Positions 1 to 10,400 of a stretch of 64,000 bases of DNA are shown here, in pieces. Where the stretch lies: assembly GCF_029227915.1 (NCBI RefSeq), contig NC_079877.1:34375851-34439850 (forward strand). The letters are read 5' to 3'. The position numbers and the translations under genes were made by a program. This DNA is from Hydractinia symbiolongicarpus. Its lineage: Eukaryota; Cnidaria; Hydrozoa; Anthoathecata; Hydractiniidae. The notes under the pieces were generated by a model. That model had not been told where the DNA came from, did not search any database, and was given only the letters and a program-made list of their open reading frames with translations. Positions within the stretch are counted from its first letter, which is position 1; each line of letters begins with the position of its first letter.

Positions 1-373
1 TTTAGTTTTAGAAACTGACTCTATTTCTTCAGCGCGCGATAACGGCTAGGATTGTTTCCACAGTAATAAATGACTTATTTTTCTTAACTTTTAAACAAAG
101 CGCTACCACAGCGCCCAGTGTAATTGCTGAGTTCCAGCAATCATGTCAAATTAAGAAGAATATCATTTCTTGTAGTCAAAATGACTCATTTATCACATTT
201 ATAAGGTGAAAGTCCAAAATCAGTTCAATTAAGTCCCACAGTCAATCGTTTCGCTGTTGAAAGCGATACAACTTAGTAATATCGGAAAAAAATCAGTAAA
301 TACATGTTGGTACGAATGTGTGACGCAACCGTTGTAACTCAAACGGATTGACACCGTTAGAAAGTCAATGAAA
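1..373. repeat. Last monomer of a preceding HOR copy (variant-14-like)
   Basis: One full monomer beginning TTTAGTTTTAGAAACTGAC, with GTTTCCACAGTAATAAATGAC downstream. It resembles the monomers at 4467, 11907 and 40177, which all lie late in the HOR. It runs directly into the variant-1 monomer at 374 (marker ATTGATCCCACAG), so a HOR boundary falls here. It is one monomer only, because the window starts at its first base. Confidence 0.7.
329..358. other. Conserved CCGTT / AACGG / CCGTT dyad (representative copy)
   Basis: CCGTT (329-333), eight bases, AACGG (342-346), seven bases, CCGTT (354-358) form two overlapping inverted repeats sharing the central arm. A further TAACGG sits at 413-418. 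The arrangement recurs in most monomers, for example ending at each GATTGACACCGTTAG. A second monomer subclass has AATTATACCGCCAAG instead and keeps only the first dyad. TAACGG and CAACGG (reverse of CCGTTG) fit the YAACGG-type core known for Myb-family DNA-binding domains. Binding here is only a possibility; a short cruciform is another. No mammalian-type CENP-B box is evident. Confidence 0.4.
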
Positions 374-449
374 TGGAGTTTTTGAAACTGTCTCTATATC
401 TTCAGCGCGCGCTAACGGCTAGGATTGATCCCACAGTAAAAATGACTTA

Positions 450-480
450 TTTATCTAAATTTTTAATAAATCGCTACCAC
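450..480. other. A/T-rich tract of the monomer (representative copy)
   Basis: Each monomer holds a run of A and T blocks about 80-105 bases after its start, here TTATTTATCTAAATTTTTAA. It varies in length by one to four bases between variants and contains several of the small indels in the window, including the scar at 45473-45490. Such tracts can bend DNA and place nucleosomes, and a 372 bp period is about two nucleosomes. Both statements are general knowledge and not shown here. Confidence 0.45.
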
Positions 481-2231
481 AGGGTCCAGTGTAATCGCTG
501 AGTTCCGGTAATCATGTCAAATTAAGAAGAATGTTCTTTCTTGGAAACCTATTGCCTCATTTATCACATTTATAAGGTCACAGTCCTGAATCAGTTCAAA
601 TAATTCCCACAGTCAATCGTTTTACTGTTGAAAGCGATGCAACTTAGTATTATCCGAAGAAAATCACTAAATACATTTTGGTACGAATATTTGACGCAAC
701 TGTTGTAACTCAAACGGATTGACACCGATAGAAAGTCAATGAAATGTGGTTTTTGAAACTGTCTCTATTTCTTCAGCGCGCGATAAAGGCTAGGATTGGT
801 CTCACAGTAAAAAAAGACTTATTTATCTTAATTTTTAAATAAAGCGCCACCACAGCGACCAGTGTAATCGCTGAGTTCCAGCAATCATGTCAAATTAAGA
901 AGAATGTTATTTCTTGGCGTCCATTTGTCTCACTTATAACATTTATAAGGTCAAAGTCCAAAATCAGTTCATTTAAGTCGCACAGTCAAACGTTTCACAG
1001 TTAAAAGCGATGCAACCTAGTAATATCCGAATACTTTCGCTGAATACATGTTGGTACGAATATGTGACGCAACCGTTGTAACTCAAACGGAATTATACCG
1101 CCAAGAAATCAATGAAATGTAGCTTTTGAGAATGTTTTTATTTCTTCAGCGCGTGGTAACGGCCAGGATTGGTCCCACATTAAGAAAATCTTATTTATCT
1201 AAATTTTAAAATGAATCGCTTCCACACGGTCCAGTGTAATCGCTGAGTTCTGGCAATCATGTCAAATTAAGAAGAATATCATTTCTTGTAGTCAAAATGA
1301 CTCATTTATCACATTTATAAGGTGAAAGTCCAAAATCAGTTCAATTAAGTCCCACAGTCAATCGTTTCGCTGTTAAAAGCGATACAACTTAGTAATATCG
1401 GAAAAAAATCACTAAATACATGTTGGTACGAATGTGTGACGCAACCGTTGTAACTCAAACGGATTGACACCGTTAGAAAGTCAATGAAATGGAGTTTCTG
1501 AAACTGTCTCTATATCTTCAGCGCGCGCTTACGGCTAGGATTGGTCCCACAGTAAAAATGACTGATTTATCTAATTTTTTAAATGAATCGCTACCACAGG
1601 GTCCAGTGTAATCGCTGAGTTCCGGCAATCATGTCAAATTAAGAAGAATGTTCTTTCTTGGAGTCCAATTGTCTCATTTATCACACTTATGAGGTCACAG
1701 TCCAAAGTTAGTTCAATTAAATCCCACAGTCAATCGTTTCACTGTTAGAAGTGATGCAACCTAGTATTATCAGAAAATCATCGTTAATACATGTTGGTAC
1801 GAATATGTGACCCAACCGTTGTAACTCGAACGGATTGACACCGTTAGAAAGTCAATGAATTGTACTTTTTGAAGCTGTCTCTATTTCTTCAGCGCGAACT
1901 AACGGCTAGGATTGGTCCCACAGTAAAAAATGACTTATTTATCTAAATTTTTAAAGAAAGGCTACCCAGAGCCTAATGTAATCGCTGAATTCCAGCAATC
2001 ATGTCAAAATAAGAAGAATGTTATTCCTTGGAGACCTTTTGCCTCATTTATCACACTTATAAGGTCACAGTCCTGAATCAGTTCAAATAAGTCGCACAGT
2101 CAATCGTTTCACTGTTAAAAGCGATACAAGTTAGGAATATCCGAAGAAAAACACTAAATACATTTTGGTACGAATATGTGACGCAACTTTTGTAACTCAA
2201 ACGGAATTATACCGCCAAGAAATCAATGAAA

Positions 2232-2603
2232 TGTAGTTTTTGTGAATGTCTGTATTTCTTCAGCGCGTGCTAACGGCCAGGATTGGTCCCACAATAAAAA
2301 ATGACTCATTTATCTTAATTTTTAAATAAAGCCTTACCACAGCGCCCAGTGTAATCGCTGAGTTCCAACAATCATGTCAAATTAAGAAGAATATCATTTC
2401 TTGTAGTCAAAATGACTCATTTATCACATTTATAAGGTCAAAGTCCAAAATCAGTTCAATTAAGTCCCACAGTCAATCGTTTCACTGTTGAAAGCGATAC
2501 AACTTAGTAATATCGGAAAAATTTATTAAATACATGTTGTTACAAATGTGTGACGCAACCGTTGTAACTCAAACGGATTGACACCGTTAGAAAATCAATG
2601 AAA
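2232..2603. repeat. Chimeric monomer (variant 6 / variant 8 fusion)
   Basis: The left part (GTAGTTTTTGTGAATGTCTG, then GCGTGCTAACGGCCAGG) is the variant-6 monomer seen at 9299, 37196, 47602, 59221 and 61082. After the shared block GGATTGGTCCCACA at about 2280-2293 it changes to ATAAAAAATGAC and AAAGCCTTACCACAG, which is variant 8 (9671, 37941, 49093, 61827). In copy B these are two separate monomers (9299 and 9671). The simplest reading is an unequal crossover in the shared block that removed one 372 bp unit. Confidence 0.85.
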
Positions 2604-4839
2604 TTTAGTTTTAGAAACTGTCTCTATTTCTTCAGCGCGCGATAACGGCTAGGATTGGTCCCACAGTAAAAAATGACTTATTTATCTTAATTTTTAGAAA
2701 AAGGCTACCCAGAGCCTAATGTAATCGCGGAATTCCAGCAATCATGTCAAATTAAGAAGAATGTTATTCCTTTGAGACCTTTTGCCTCATTTATCACATT
2801 TATAAGGTCAAAGTCCTGAATCAGTTCAAATAATTCCCACAGTCAATCGTTCCACTGTTAAAAGCGATACAACTTAGGAATATCCGAAGAAAATCACTAA
2901 ATACATTTCGGTACGAATATGTGACGCAACTGTTGTAACTCAAACGGATTGACACCGTTAGAAAGTCAATGAAATGTGGTTTTTGAAACTGTCTCTATTT
3001 CTTCGGCGCGCGATAACGGCTAGGATTGGTCCCACAGTAAAAAAAGACTTATTTATCTTAATTTTTAAATAAAGCGCTACCACAGCGCCCAGTGTAATCG
3101 CTGAGTTCCAGCAATCATGACAAATTAAGAAGAATGTTATTTCTTGGAGTCCAATTGTCTCACTTATAACATTTATAAGGTCAAAGTCCAAAATCAGTTC
3201 AATTAAGTCGCACAGTCAAACGCTTCACAGTTAAAAGCGATACAACTTAGTAATATCGGAAGGAAATCACTAAATACATGTTGGTACGAATAGGTGACCC
3301 AACCGTTGTAACTCAAACGGATTGACACCATTAGAAAGTCAATGAAATGTAGTTTTTGAAACTGTCTCTACCTCTTCAGCGCGCAATAACGGCTAGGATT
3401 GTTTCCACAGTAATAAATGACTTATTTTTCTTAACTTTTAAACAAAGCACTACCACAGCCCCCAGTGTAATTGCTGAGTTCCAGCAATCATGTCAAATTA
3501 AGAAGAATATCATTTCTTGTAGTCAAAAAGACTCATTTATCACATTTATAAGGTCACAGTCCAACGTTAGTTCAATTAAGTCCCACAGTCAATCGTTTCA
3601 CTGTTTGAAGCGATGCAACCTTGTAATATCAGAAAAATATCGCTAAATGCATGTTGGTACGAATATGTGACCCAACCATTGTAACTCAAACGGATTGACA
3701 CCGTTAGAAAGTCAATGAAATGTAGTTTTTGAAGCTGTCTCTATTTCTTCAGCGCCAACTAACGGCTAGGATTGGTTCCACAGTAAAAAATGACTTATTT
3801 ATCTAAATTTTTTAAAAAAGGGCTACCACAGAGCCTAATGTAATCGCTGAATTCCAGCAATCATGTCAAATTAAGAAGAATGTTATTCCTTGAAAACCTA
3901 TTGCCTCATTTATCACATTTATAAGGTCACAGTCCAGAATCAGTTGAATTAATTCCCACGGTCAATCGTTTTACTGTTAAAAGCGATACAACTTAGTAAT
4001 ATCGGAAGGAAATCACTAAATACATGTTGGTACGAATATGTGACCCAACCGTTGTAACTCAAACGGATTGACACCGTTAGAAAGTCAATGAAATGTAGTT
4101 TTTGAAACTGTCTCTACTTCTTCAGCGCGCGATAACGGCTAGGATTGTTTCCACAGTAATAAATGACTTATTTTTCTTAACTTTTAAAGAAAGCGCTACC
4201 ACAGCGCCCAGTGTAATTGCTGAGTTCCAGCAATCATGTCAAATTAAGAAGAATATCATTTCTTGTAGTCAAAATGACTCATTTGTCACATTTATAAGGT
4301 CAAAGTCCAAAATCAGTTCAATTAAGTCCGACAGTCAATCGTTTTACTGTTGAAAGCGATACAACTTAGTAATATCGGAAAAAAATCACTAAATACATGT
4401 TGGTACGAATGTGTGACGCAACCGTTGTACCTCAAACGGATTGACACCGTTAGAAAATCAGTGAAATTTAGTTTTAGAAACTGACTGTATTTCTTTAGCG
4501 CGCGATAACGGCTAGGATTGTTTCCACAGTAATAAATGACTTATTTTTCTTAACTTTTAAACAAAGCGCTACCACAGCGCCCAGTGTAATTGCTGAGTTC
4601 CAGCAATCATGTCAAATTAAGAAGAATATCATTTCTTGTAGTCAAAATGACTCATTTGTCACATTTATAAGGTCAAAGTCCAAAATCAGTTCATTTAAGT
4701 CGCACAGTCAAACGTTTCACAGTTAAAAGCGATGCAACCTAGTAATATCCGAATACTTTCGCTAAATACATGTTGGTACGAATATGTGACGCAACCGTTG
4801 TAACTCAAACGGAATTATACCGCCAAGAAATCAATGAAA

Positions 4840-5580
4840 TGTACTTTTTGAAGCTGTCTCTATTTCTTCAGCGCGAACTAACGGCTAGGATTGGTCCCAC
4901 AGTAAAAAATGATTTATTTATCTAAATTTTTAAAAAAAGGCTACCCAGAGCCTAATGTAATCGCTGAATTCTAGCAATCATGTCAAATTAAGAAGAATGT
5001 TATTCCTTGGAGTCCAATTGTCTCACTTATAACATTTATAAGGTCAAAGTCCAAAATCAGTTCAATTAAGTCGCACAGTCAAGCGTTTCACAGTTAAAAG
5101 CGATACAACTTAGTAATATCAGAAAAACATCGTTAATACATGTTGGCACGAATATGTGACCCAACCGTTGTAACTCAAACGGATTGACACCGTTAGAAAG
5201 TCAATGAAATGTACTTTTTGAAGCTGTCTCTATTTCTTCAGCGCGAACTAACGGCTAGGATTGGTCCCACAGTAAAAAATGATTTATTTATCTAAATTTT
5301 TAAAAAAAGGCTACCCAGAGCCTAATGTAATCGCTGAATTCTAGCAATCATGTCAAATTAAGAAGAATGTTCTTTCTTGGAGTCCAATTGTCTCATTTAT
5401 CACACTTATGAGGTCACAGTCCAAAGTTAGTTCAATTAAGTCCCACAGTCAATCGTTTCACTGTTTGAAGCGATGCAACCTAGTAATATCAGAAAAATAT
5501 CGCTAAATACATGTTGGTACGAATATGTGACCCAACCGTTGTAACTCAAACGGAATTATACCGCCAAGAAATCAATGAAA
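4840..5580. repeat. Duplicated variant-15 monomer pair, second copy chimeric
   Basis: The monomers at 4840 and 5210 are essentially identical over their first ~165 bases (TACTTTTTGAAGCTG, GATTTATTTATC, AATTCTAGCAATCATG). They then diverge: the first has TTATTCCTTGGAGTCC, the second TTCTTTCTTGGAGTCC with a TCACACTTATGAGGTC tail like the monomer at 6323. Copy B has a different, ORF-bearing monomer (12651) at the matching position. This looks like a local exchange or gene conversion within copy A only. Confidence 0.7.
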
Positions 5581-6695
5581 TGTAGTTTTTGAGAATGTCT
5601 CCATATCTTCTGCGCGCGCTAACGGCTAGGATTGGTCTCACAAAAAAAATGACTTATTTATCGAAATATTTAAATGAATCGCTACCACAGGGTCTAGTGT
5701 AATCGCTGAGTTCCGGCAATCATGTCAACTTAAGAAGAATGTTCTTTCTTGGAGTCCAATTGTCTCATTTATCACACTTATTAGGTCACAGTCCAAAGTT
5801 AGTTCAATTAAATCCCACAGTCAATCGTTTCACTGTTAGAAGCGATGCAACCTAGTAATATCAGAAAAACATCGTTAATACATGTTGGCACGAATATGTG
5901 ACCCAACCGTTGTAACTCAAACGGATTGACACCGTTAGAAAGTCAATGAAATGTACTTTTTGAAGCTGTCTCTATTTCTTCAGCGCGAACTAACGGCTAG
6001 GATTGGTCCCACAGTAAAAAATGATTTATTTATCTAAATTTTTAAAAAAAGGCTACCCAGAGCCTAATGTAATCGCTGAATTCTAGCAATCATGTCAAAT
6101 TAAGAAGAATGTTATTCCTTGGAGTCCAATTGTCTCACTTATAACATTTACAAGGTCAAAGTCCAAAATCAGTTCAATTAAGTCGCACAGTCAAACGTTT
6201 CACAGTTAAAAGCGATACAACTTAGTAATATCGGAAGGAAATCACTAAATACATGTTGGTACGAATATGTGACCCAACCGTTGTAACTCAAACGGATTGA
6301 CACCGTTAGAATGTCAATTAAATGTAGTTTTTGAAATTGTCTCTACATCTTCAGCGCGCAATAACGGCTATTATTGTTTCCACAGTAATAAATGACTTAT
6401 TTTTCTTAACTTTTAAACAAAGCCCTACCACAGCGCCCAGTGTAATTGCTGAGTTCCCGCAATCATGTCAAATTAAGAAGAATGTTCTTTCTTGGAGTCC
6501 AATTGTCTCATTTATCACACTTATGAGGTCACAGTCCAAAGTTAGTTCAATTAAGTCCCACAGTCAATCGTTTCACTGTTTGAAGCGATGCAACCTAGTA
6601 ATATCAGAAAAATATCGCTAAATACATGTTGGTACGAATATGTGACCCAACCGTTGTAACTCAAACGGATTGACACCGTTAGAAAGTCAATGAAA

Positions 6696-7067
6696 TGTAC
6701 TTTTTGAAGCTGTCTCTATTTCTTCAGCGCAAACTAACGGCTAGGATTGGTCCCACAGTAAGAAAATCTTATTTATCTAAATTTTTAAATAAAGCGCTTC
6801 CGCAGAGCCTAATGTAACCGCTGAATTCCAGCAATCATGTCAAATTAAGAAGAATGTTATTCCTTGGAGACCAATTGGCGCATTAATCACATTTATAAGG
6901 TCACAGTCCAGAATCAGTTGAATTAATTCCCACGGTCAATCGTTTTACTGTTAAAAGCGATACAACTTAGTAATATCGGAAGGAAATCACTAAATACATG
7001 TTGGTACGAATATGTGACCCAACCGTTGTAACTCAAACGGATTGACACCGTTAGAAAGTCAATGAAA
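6696..7067. repeat. Chimeric monomer (variant 20 / variant 6)
   Basis: The left part carries the variant-20 mark CAGCGCAAACTAACGGC. After GGATTGGTCCCACAGTAA (about 6748-6765) it continues as GAAAATCTTATTTATC and GCGCTTCCGCAGAGCC, the body of variant 6. It is followed at 7068 by variant 7, the normal partner of variant 6 in copies C and D. The junction lies in the same shared block as the fusion at 2232. Confidence 0.8.
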
Positions 7068-7440
7068 TGTAGTTTTTGAAACTGTCTCTACTTCTTCAGC
7101 GCGCGATAACGGCTAGGATTGTTTCCACAGTAATAAATGACTTATTTCTCTTAACTTTAAAACAAAGCGCTACCACAGCGCCCAGTGTAATTGCTGAGTT
7201 CCAGCAATCATGTCAAATTAAGAAGAATATCATTTCTTGTAGTCAAAATGACTCATTTGTCACATTTATAAGGTCAAAGTCCAAAATCAGTTCAATTAAG
7301 TCCCACAGTCAATCGTTTCACTGTTTGAAGCGATGCAACCTAGTAATATCAGAAAAAAATCAGTAAATACATGTTGGTACGAATGTGTGACGCAACCGTT
7401 GTAACTCAAAAGGATTGACACCGTTAGAAAATCAGTGAAA

Positions 7441-10400
7441 TTTAGTTTTAGAAACTGACTCTATATCTTCAGCGCGCGCTAACGGCTAGGATTGATCCCA
7501 CAGTAAAAATGACTTATTTATCTAAATTTTTAATAAATCGCTACCACAGGGTCCAGTGTAATCGCTGAGTTCCGGTAATCATGTCAAATTAAGAAGAATG
7601 TTCTTTCTTGGAAACCTATTGCCTCATTTATCACATTTATAAGGTCACAGTCCTGAATCAGTTCAAATAATTCCCACAGTCAATCGTTTTACTGTTGAAA
7701 GCGATACAACTTAGTATTATCCGAAGAAAATCACTAAATACATTTTGGTACGAATATTTGACGCAACTGTTGTAACTCAAACGGATTGACACCGATAGAA
7801 AGTCAATGAAATGTGGTTTTTGAAACTGTCTCTATTCCTTCAGCGCGCGATAAAGGCTAGGATTGGTCTCACAGTAAAAAAAGACTTATTTATCTTAATT
7901 TTTAAATAAAGCGCCACCACAGCGACCAGTGTAATCGCTGAGTTCCAGCAATCATGTCAAATTAAGAAGAATGTTATTTCTTGGCGTCCATTTGTCTCAC
8001 TTATAACATTTATAAGGTCAAAGTCCAAAATCAGTTCATTTAAGTCGCACAGTCAAACGTTTCACAGTTAAAAGCGATGCAACCTAGTAATATCCGAATA
8101 CTTTCGCTAAATACATGTTGGTACGAATATGTGACGCAACCGTTGTAACTCAAACGGAATTATACCGCCAAGAAATCAATGAAATGTAGCTTTTGAGAAT
8201 GTTTTTATTTCTTCAGCGCGTGCTAACGGCCAGGATTGGTCCCACATTAAGAAAATCTTATTTATCTAAATTTTAAAATGAATCGCTTCCACACGGTCCA
8301 GTGTAATCGCTGAGTTCTGGCAATCATGTCAAATTAAGAAGAATATCATTTCTTGCAGTCAAAATGACTCATTTATCACATTTATAAGGTGAAAGTCCAA
8401 AATCAGTTCAATTAAGTCCCACAGTCAATCGTTTCGCTGTTAAAAGCGATACAACTTAGTAATATCGGAAAAAAATCACTAAATACATGTTGGTACGAAT
8501 GTGTGACGCAACCGTTGTAACTCAAACGGATTGACACCGTTAGAAAGTCAATGAAATGGAGTTTCTGAAACTGTCTCTATATCTTCAGCGCGCGCTAACG
8601 GCTAGGATTGGTCCCACAGTAAAAATGACTGATTTATCTAATTTTTTAAATGAATCGCTACCACAGGGTCCAGTGTAATCGCTGAGTTCCGGCAATCATG
8701 TCAAATTAAGAAGAATGTTCTTTCTTGGAGTCCAATTGTCTCATTTATCACACTTATGAGGTCACAGTCCAAAGTTAGTTCAATTAAATCCCACAGTCAA
8801 TCGTTTCACTGTTAGAAGTGATGCAACCTAGTATTATCAGAAAATCATCGTTAATACATGTTGGTACGAATATGTGACCCAACCGTTGTAACTCGAACGG
8901 ATTGACACCGTTAGAAAGTCAATGAAATGTACTTTTTGAAGCTGTCTCTATTTCTTCAGCGCGAACTAACGGCTAGGATTGGTCCCACAGTAAAAAATGA
9001 CTTATTTATCTAAATTTTTAAAGAAAGGCTACCCAGAGCCTAATGTAATCGCTGAATTCCAGCAATCATGTCAAAATAAGAAGAATGTTATTCCTTGGAG
9101 ACCTTTTGCCTCATTTATCACACTTATAAGGTCACAGTCCTGAATCAGTTCAAATAAGTCGCACAGTCAATCGTTTCACTGTTAAAAGCGATACAAGTTA
9201 GGAATATCCGAAGAAAAACACTAAATACATTTTGGTACGAATATGTGACGCAACTTTTGTAACTCAAACGGAATTATACCGCCAAGAAATCAATGAAATG
9301 TAGTTTTTGTGAATGTCTGTATTTCTTCAGCGCGTGCTAACGGCCAGGATTGGTCCCACAGTAAGAAAATCTTATTTATCTAAATTTTTAAATAAAGCGC
9401 TTCCGCAGAGCCTAATGTAACCGCTGAATTCCAGCAATCATGTCAAATTAAGAAGAATGTTATTCCTTGGAGACCAATTGGCGCATTAATCACATTTATA
9501 AGGTCACAGTCCAAAATCAGTTCAATTAAGTCCCACAGTCAATCGTTTTACTGTTGAAAGCGATACAACTTAGTAATATCGGAAAAAAATCATTAAATAC
9601 ATGTTGGTACGAATGTGTGACGCAACCGTTGTAACTCAAACGGATTGACACCGTTAGAAAATCAGTGAAATTTAGTTTTAGAAACTGACTCTATTTCTTT
9701 AGCGCGCGATAACGGCTAGGATTGGTCCCACAATAAAAAATGACTTATTTATCTTAATTTTTAAATAAAGCCTTACCACAGCGCCCAGTGTAATCGCTGA
9801 GTTCCAGCAATCATGTCAAATTAAGAAGAATATCATTTCTTGTAGTCAAAATGACTCATTTATCACATTTATAAGGTCAAAGTCCAAAATCAGTTCAATT
9901 AAGTCCCACAGTCAATCGTTTCACTGTTGAAAGCGATACAACTTAGTAATATCGGAAAAAAATCATTAAATACATGTTGTTACAAATGTGTGACGCAACC
10001 GTTGTAACTCAAACGGATTGACACCGTTAGAAAATCAATGAAATTTAGTTTTAGAAACTGTCTCTATTTCTTCAGCGCGCGATAACGGCTAGGATTGGTC
10101 CCACAGTAAAAAATGACTTATTTATCTTAATTTTTAGAAAAAGGCTACCCAGAGCCTAATGTAATCGCGGAATTCCAGCAATCATGTCAAATTAAGAAGA
10201 ATGTTATTCCTTGGAGACCTTTTGCCTCATTTATCACATTTATAAGGTCAAAGTCCTGAATCAGTTTAAATAATTCCCACAGTCAATCGTTCCACTGTTA
10301 AAAGCGATACAACTTAGGAATATCCGAAGAAAATCACTAAATACATTTCGGTACGAATATGTGACGCAACTGTTGTAACTCAAACGGATTGACACCGTTA

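Larger units (their letters stand above)
374..7440. repeat. Higher-order repeat copy A (19 monomers)
   Basis: Monomer starts are 374, 745, 1118, 1490, 1861, 2232, 2604, 2975, 3348, 3721, 4094, 4467, 4840, 5210, 5581, 5952, 6323, 6696 and 7068. Diagnostic variants appear in the same order as in copy B: ATTGATCCC (variant 1), GCGATAAAGGC (2), GTAGCTTTTGAGAATG with GCTTCCACACGG (3), AGTTTCTGAAACTG with ACTGATTTATC (4), TACTTTTTGAAGCTG with GGCTACCCAGAGCC (5). Positions 374-2280 match ~7460-9350 with only scattered single-base differences by eye, whereas neighbouring monomers differ far more. Copy A is one monomer shorter than B because its sixth unit is a fusion of two variants. Its late monomers at 5210 and 6696 are also chimeric. 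The homogenised multi-monomer unit is characteristic of centromere-type satellites. Confidence 0.88.

Noticed and set aside
1036-1060. Possible CENP-B-box-like match in TTTCGCTAAATACATGTTGG
   Set aside because: It agrees with the TTCG and central A of the mammalian box, but CATG replaces the required CGGG, and only part of the monomers have TTTCGC. Too weak to call.
2465-2500. Hairpin TTTCA-CTGT-TGAAA as a terminator or CRISPR-like repeat
   Set aside because: The arms are five bases, many variants break it (ACTGTTAAAAGC, ACTGTTAGAAGC), no T-run follows, and the 372 bp period has no spacers. Not a terminator or a CRISPR array.
2958-3191. 77-codon frame on the - strand
   Set aside because: It occurs in a single monomer of a ~172-copy array, and the closest relative at 10415 does not keep it open because of a single base difference. 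Chance frame.
3356-3646. 96-codon frame on the + strand (and about 30 similar ones of 67-99 codons)
   Set aside because: They sit at the same place in repeated satellite monomers, nearly all need a TTG start directly after an in-frame TAG, and homologous monomers carry stops in the same frame. No domain, signal or conserved motif is visible.
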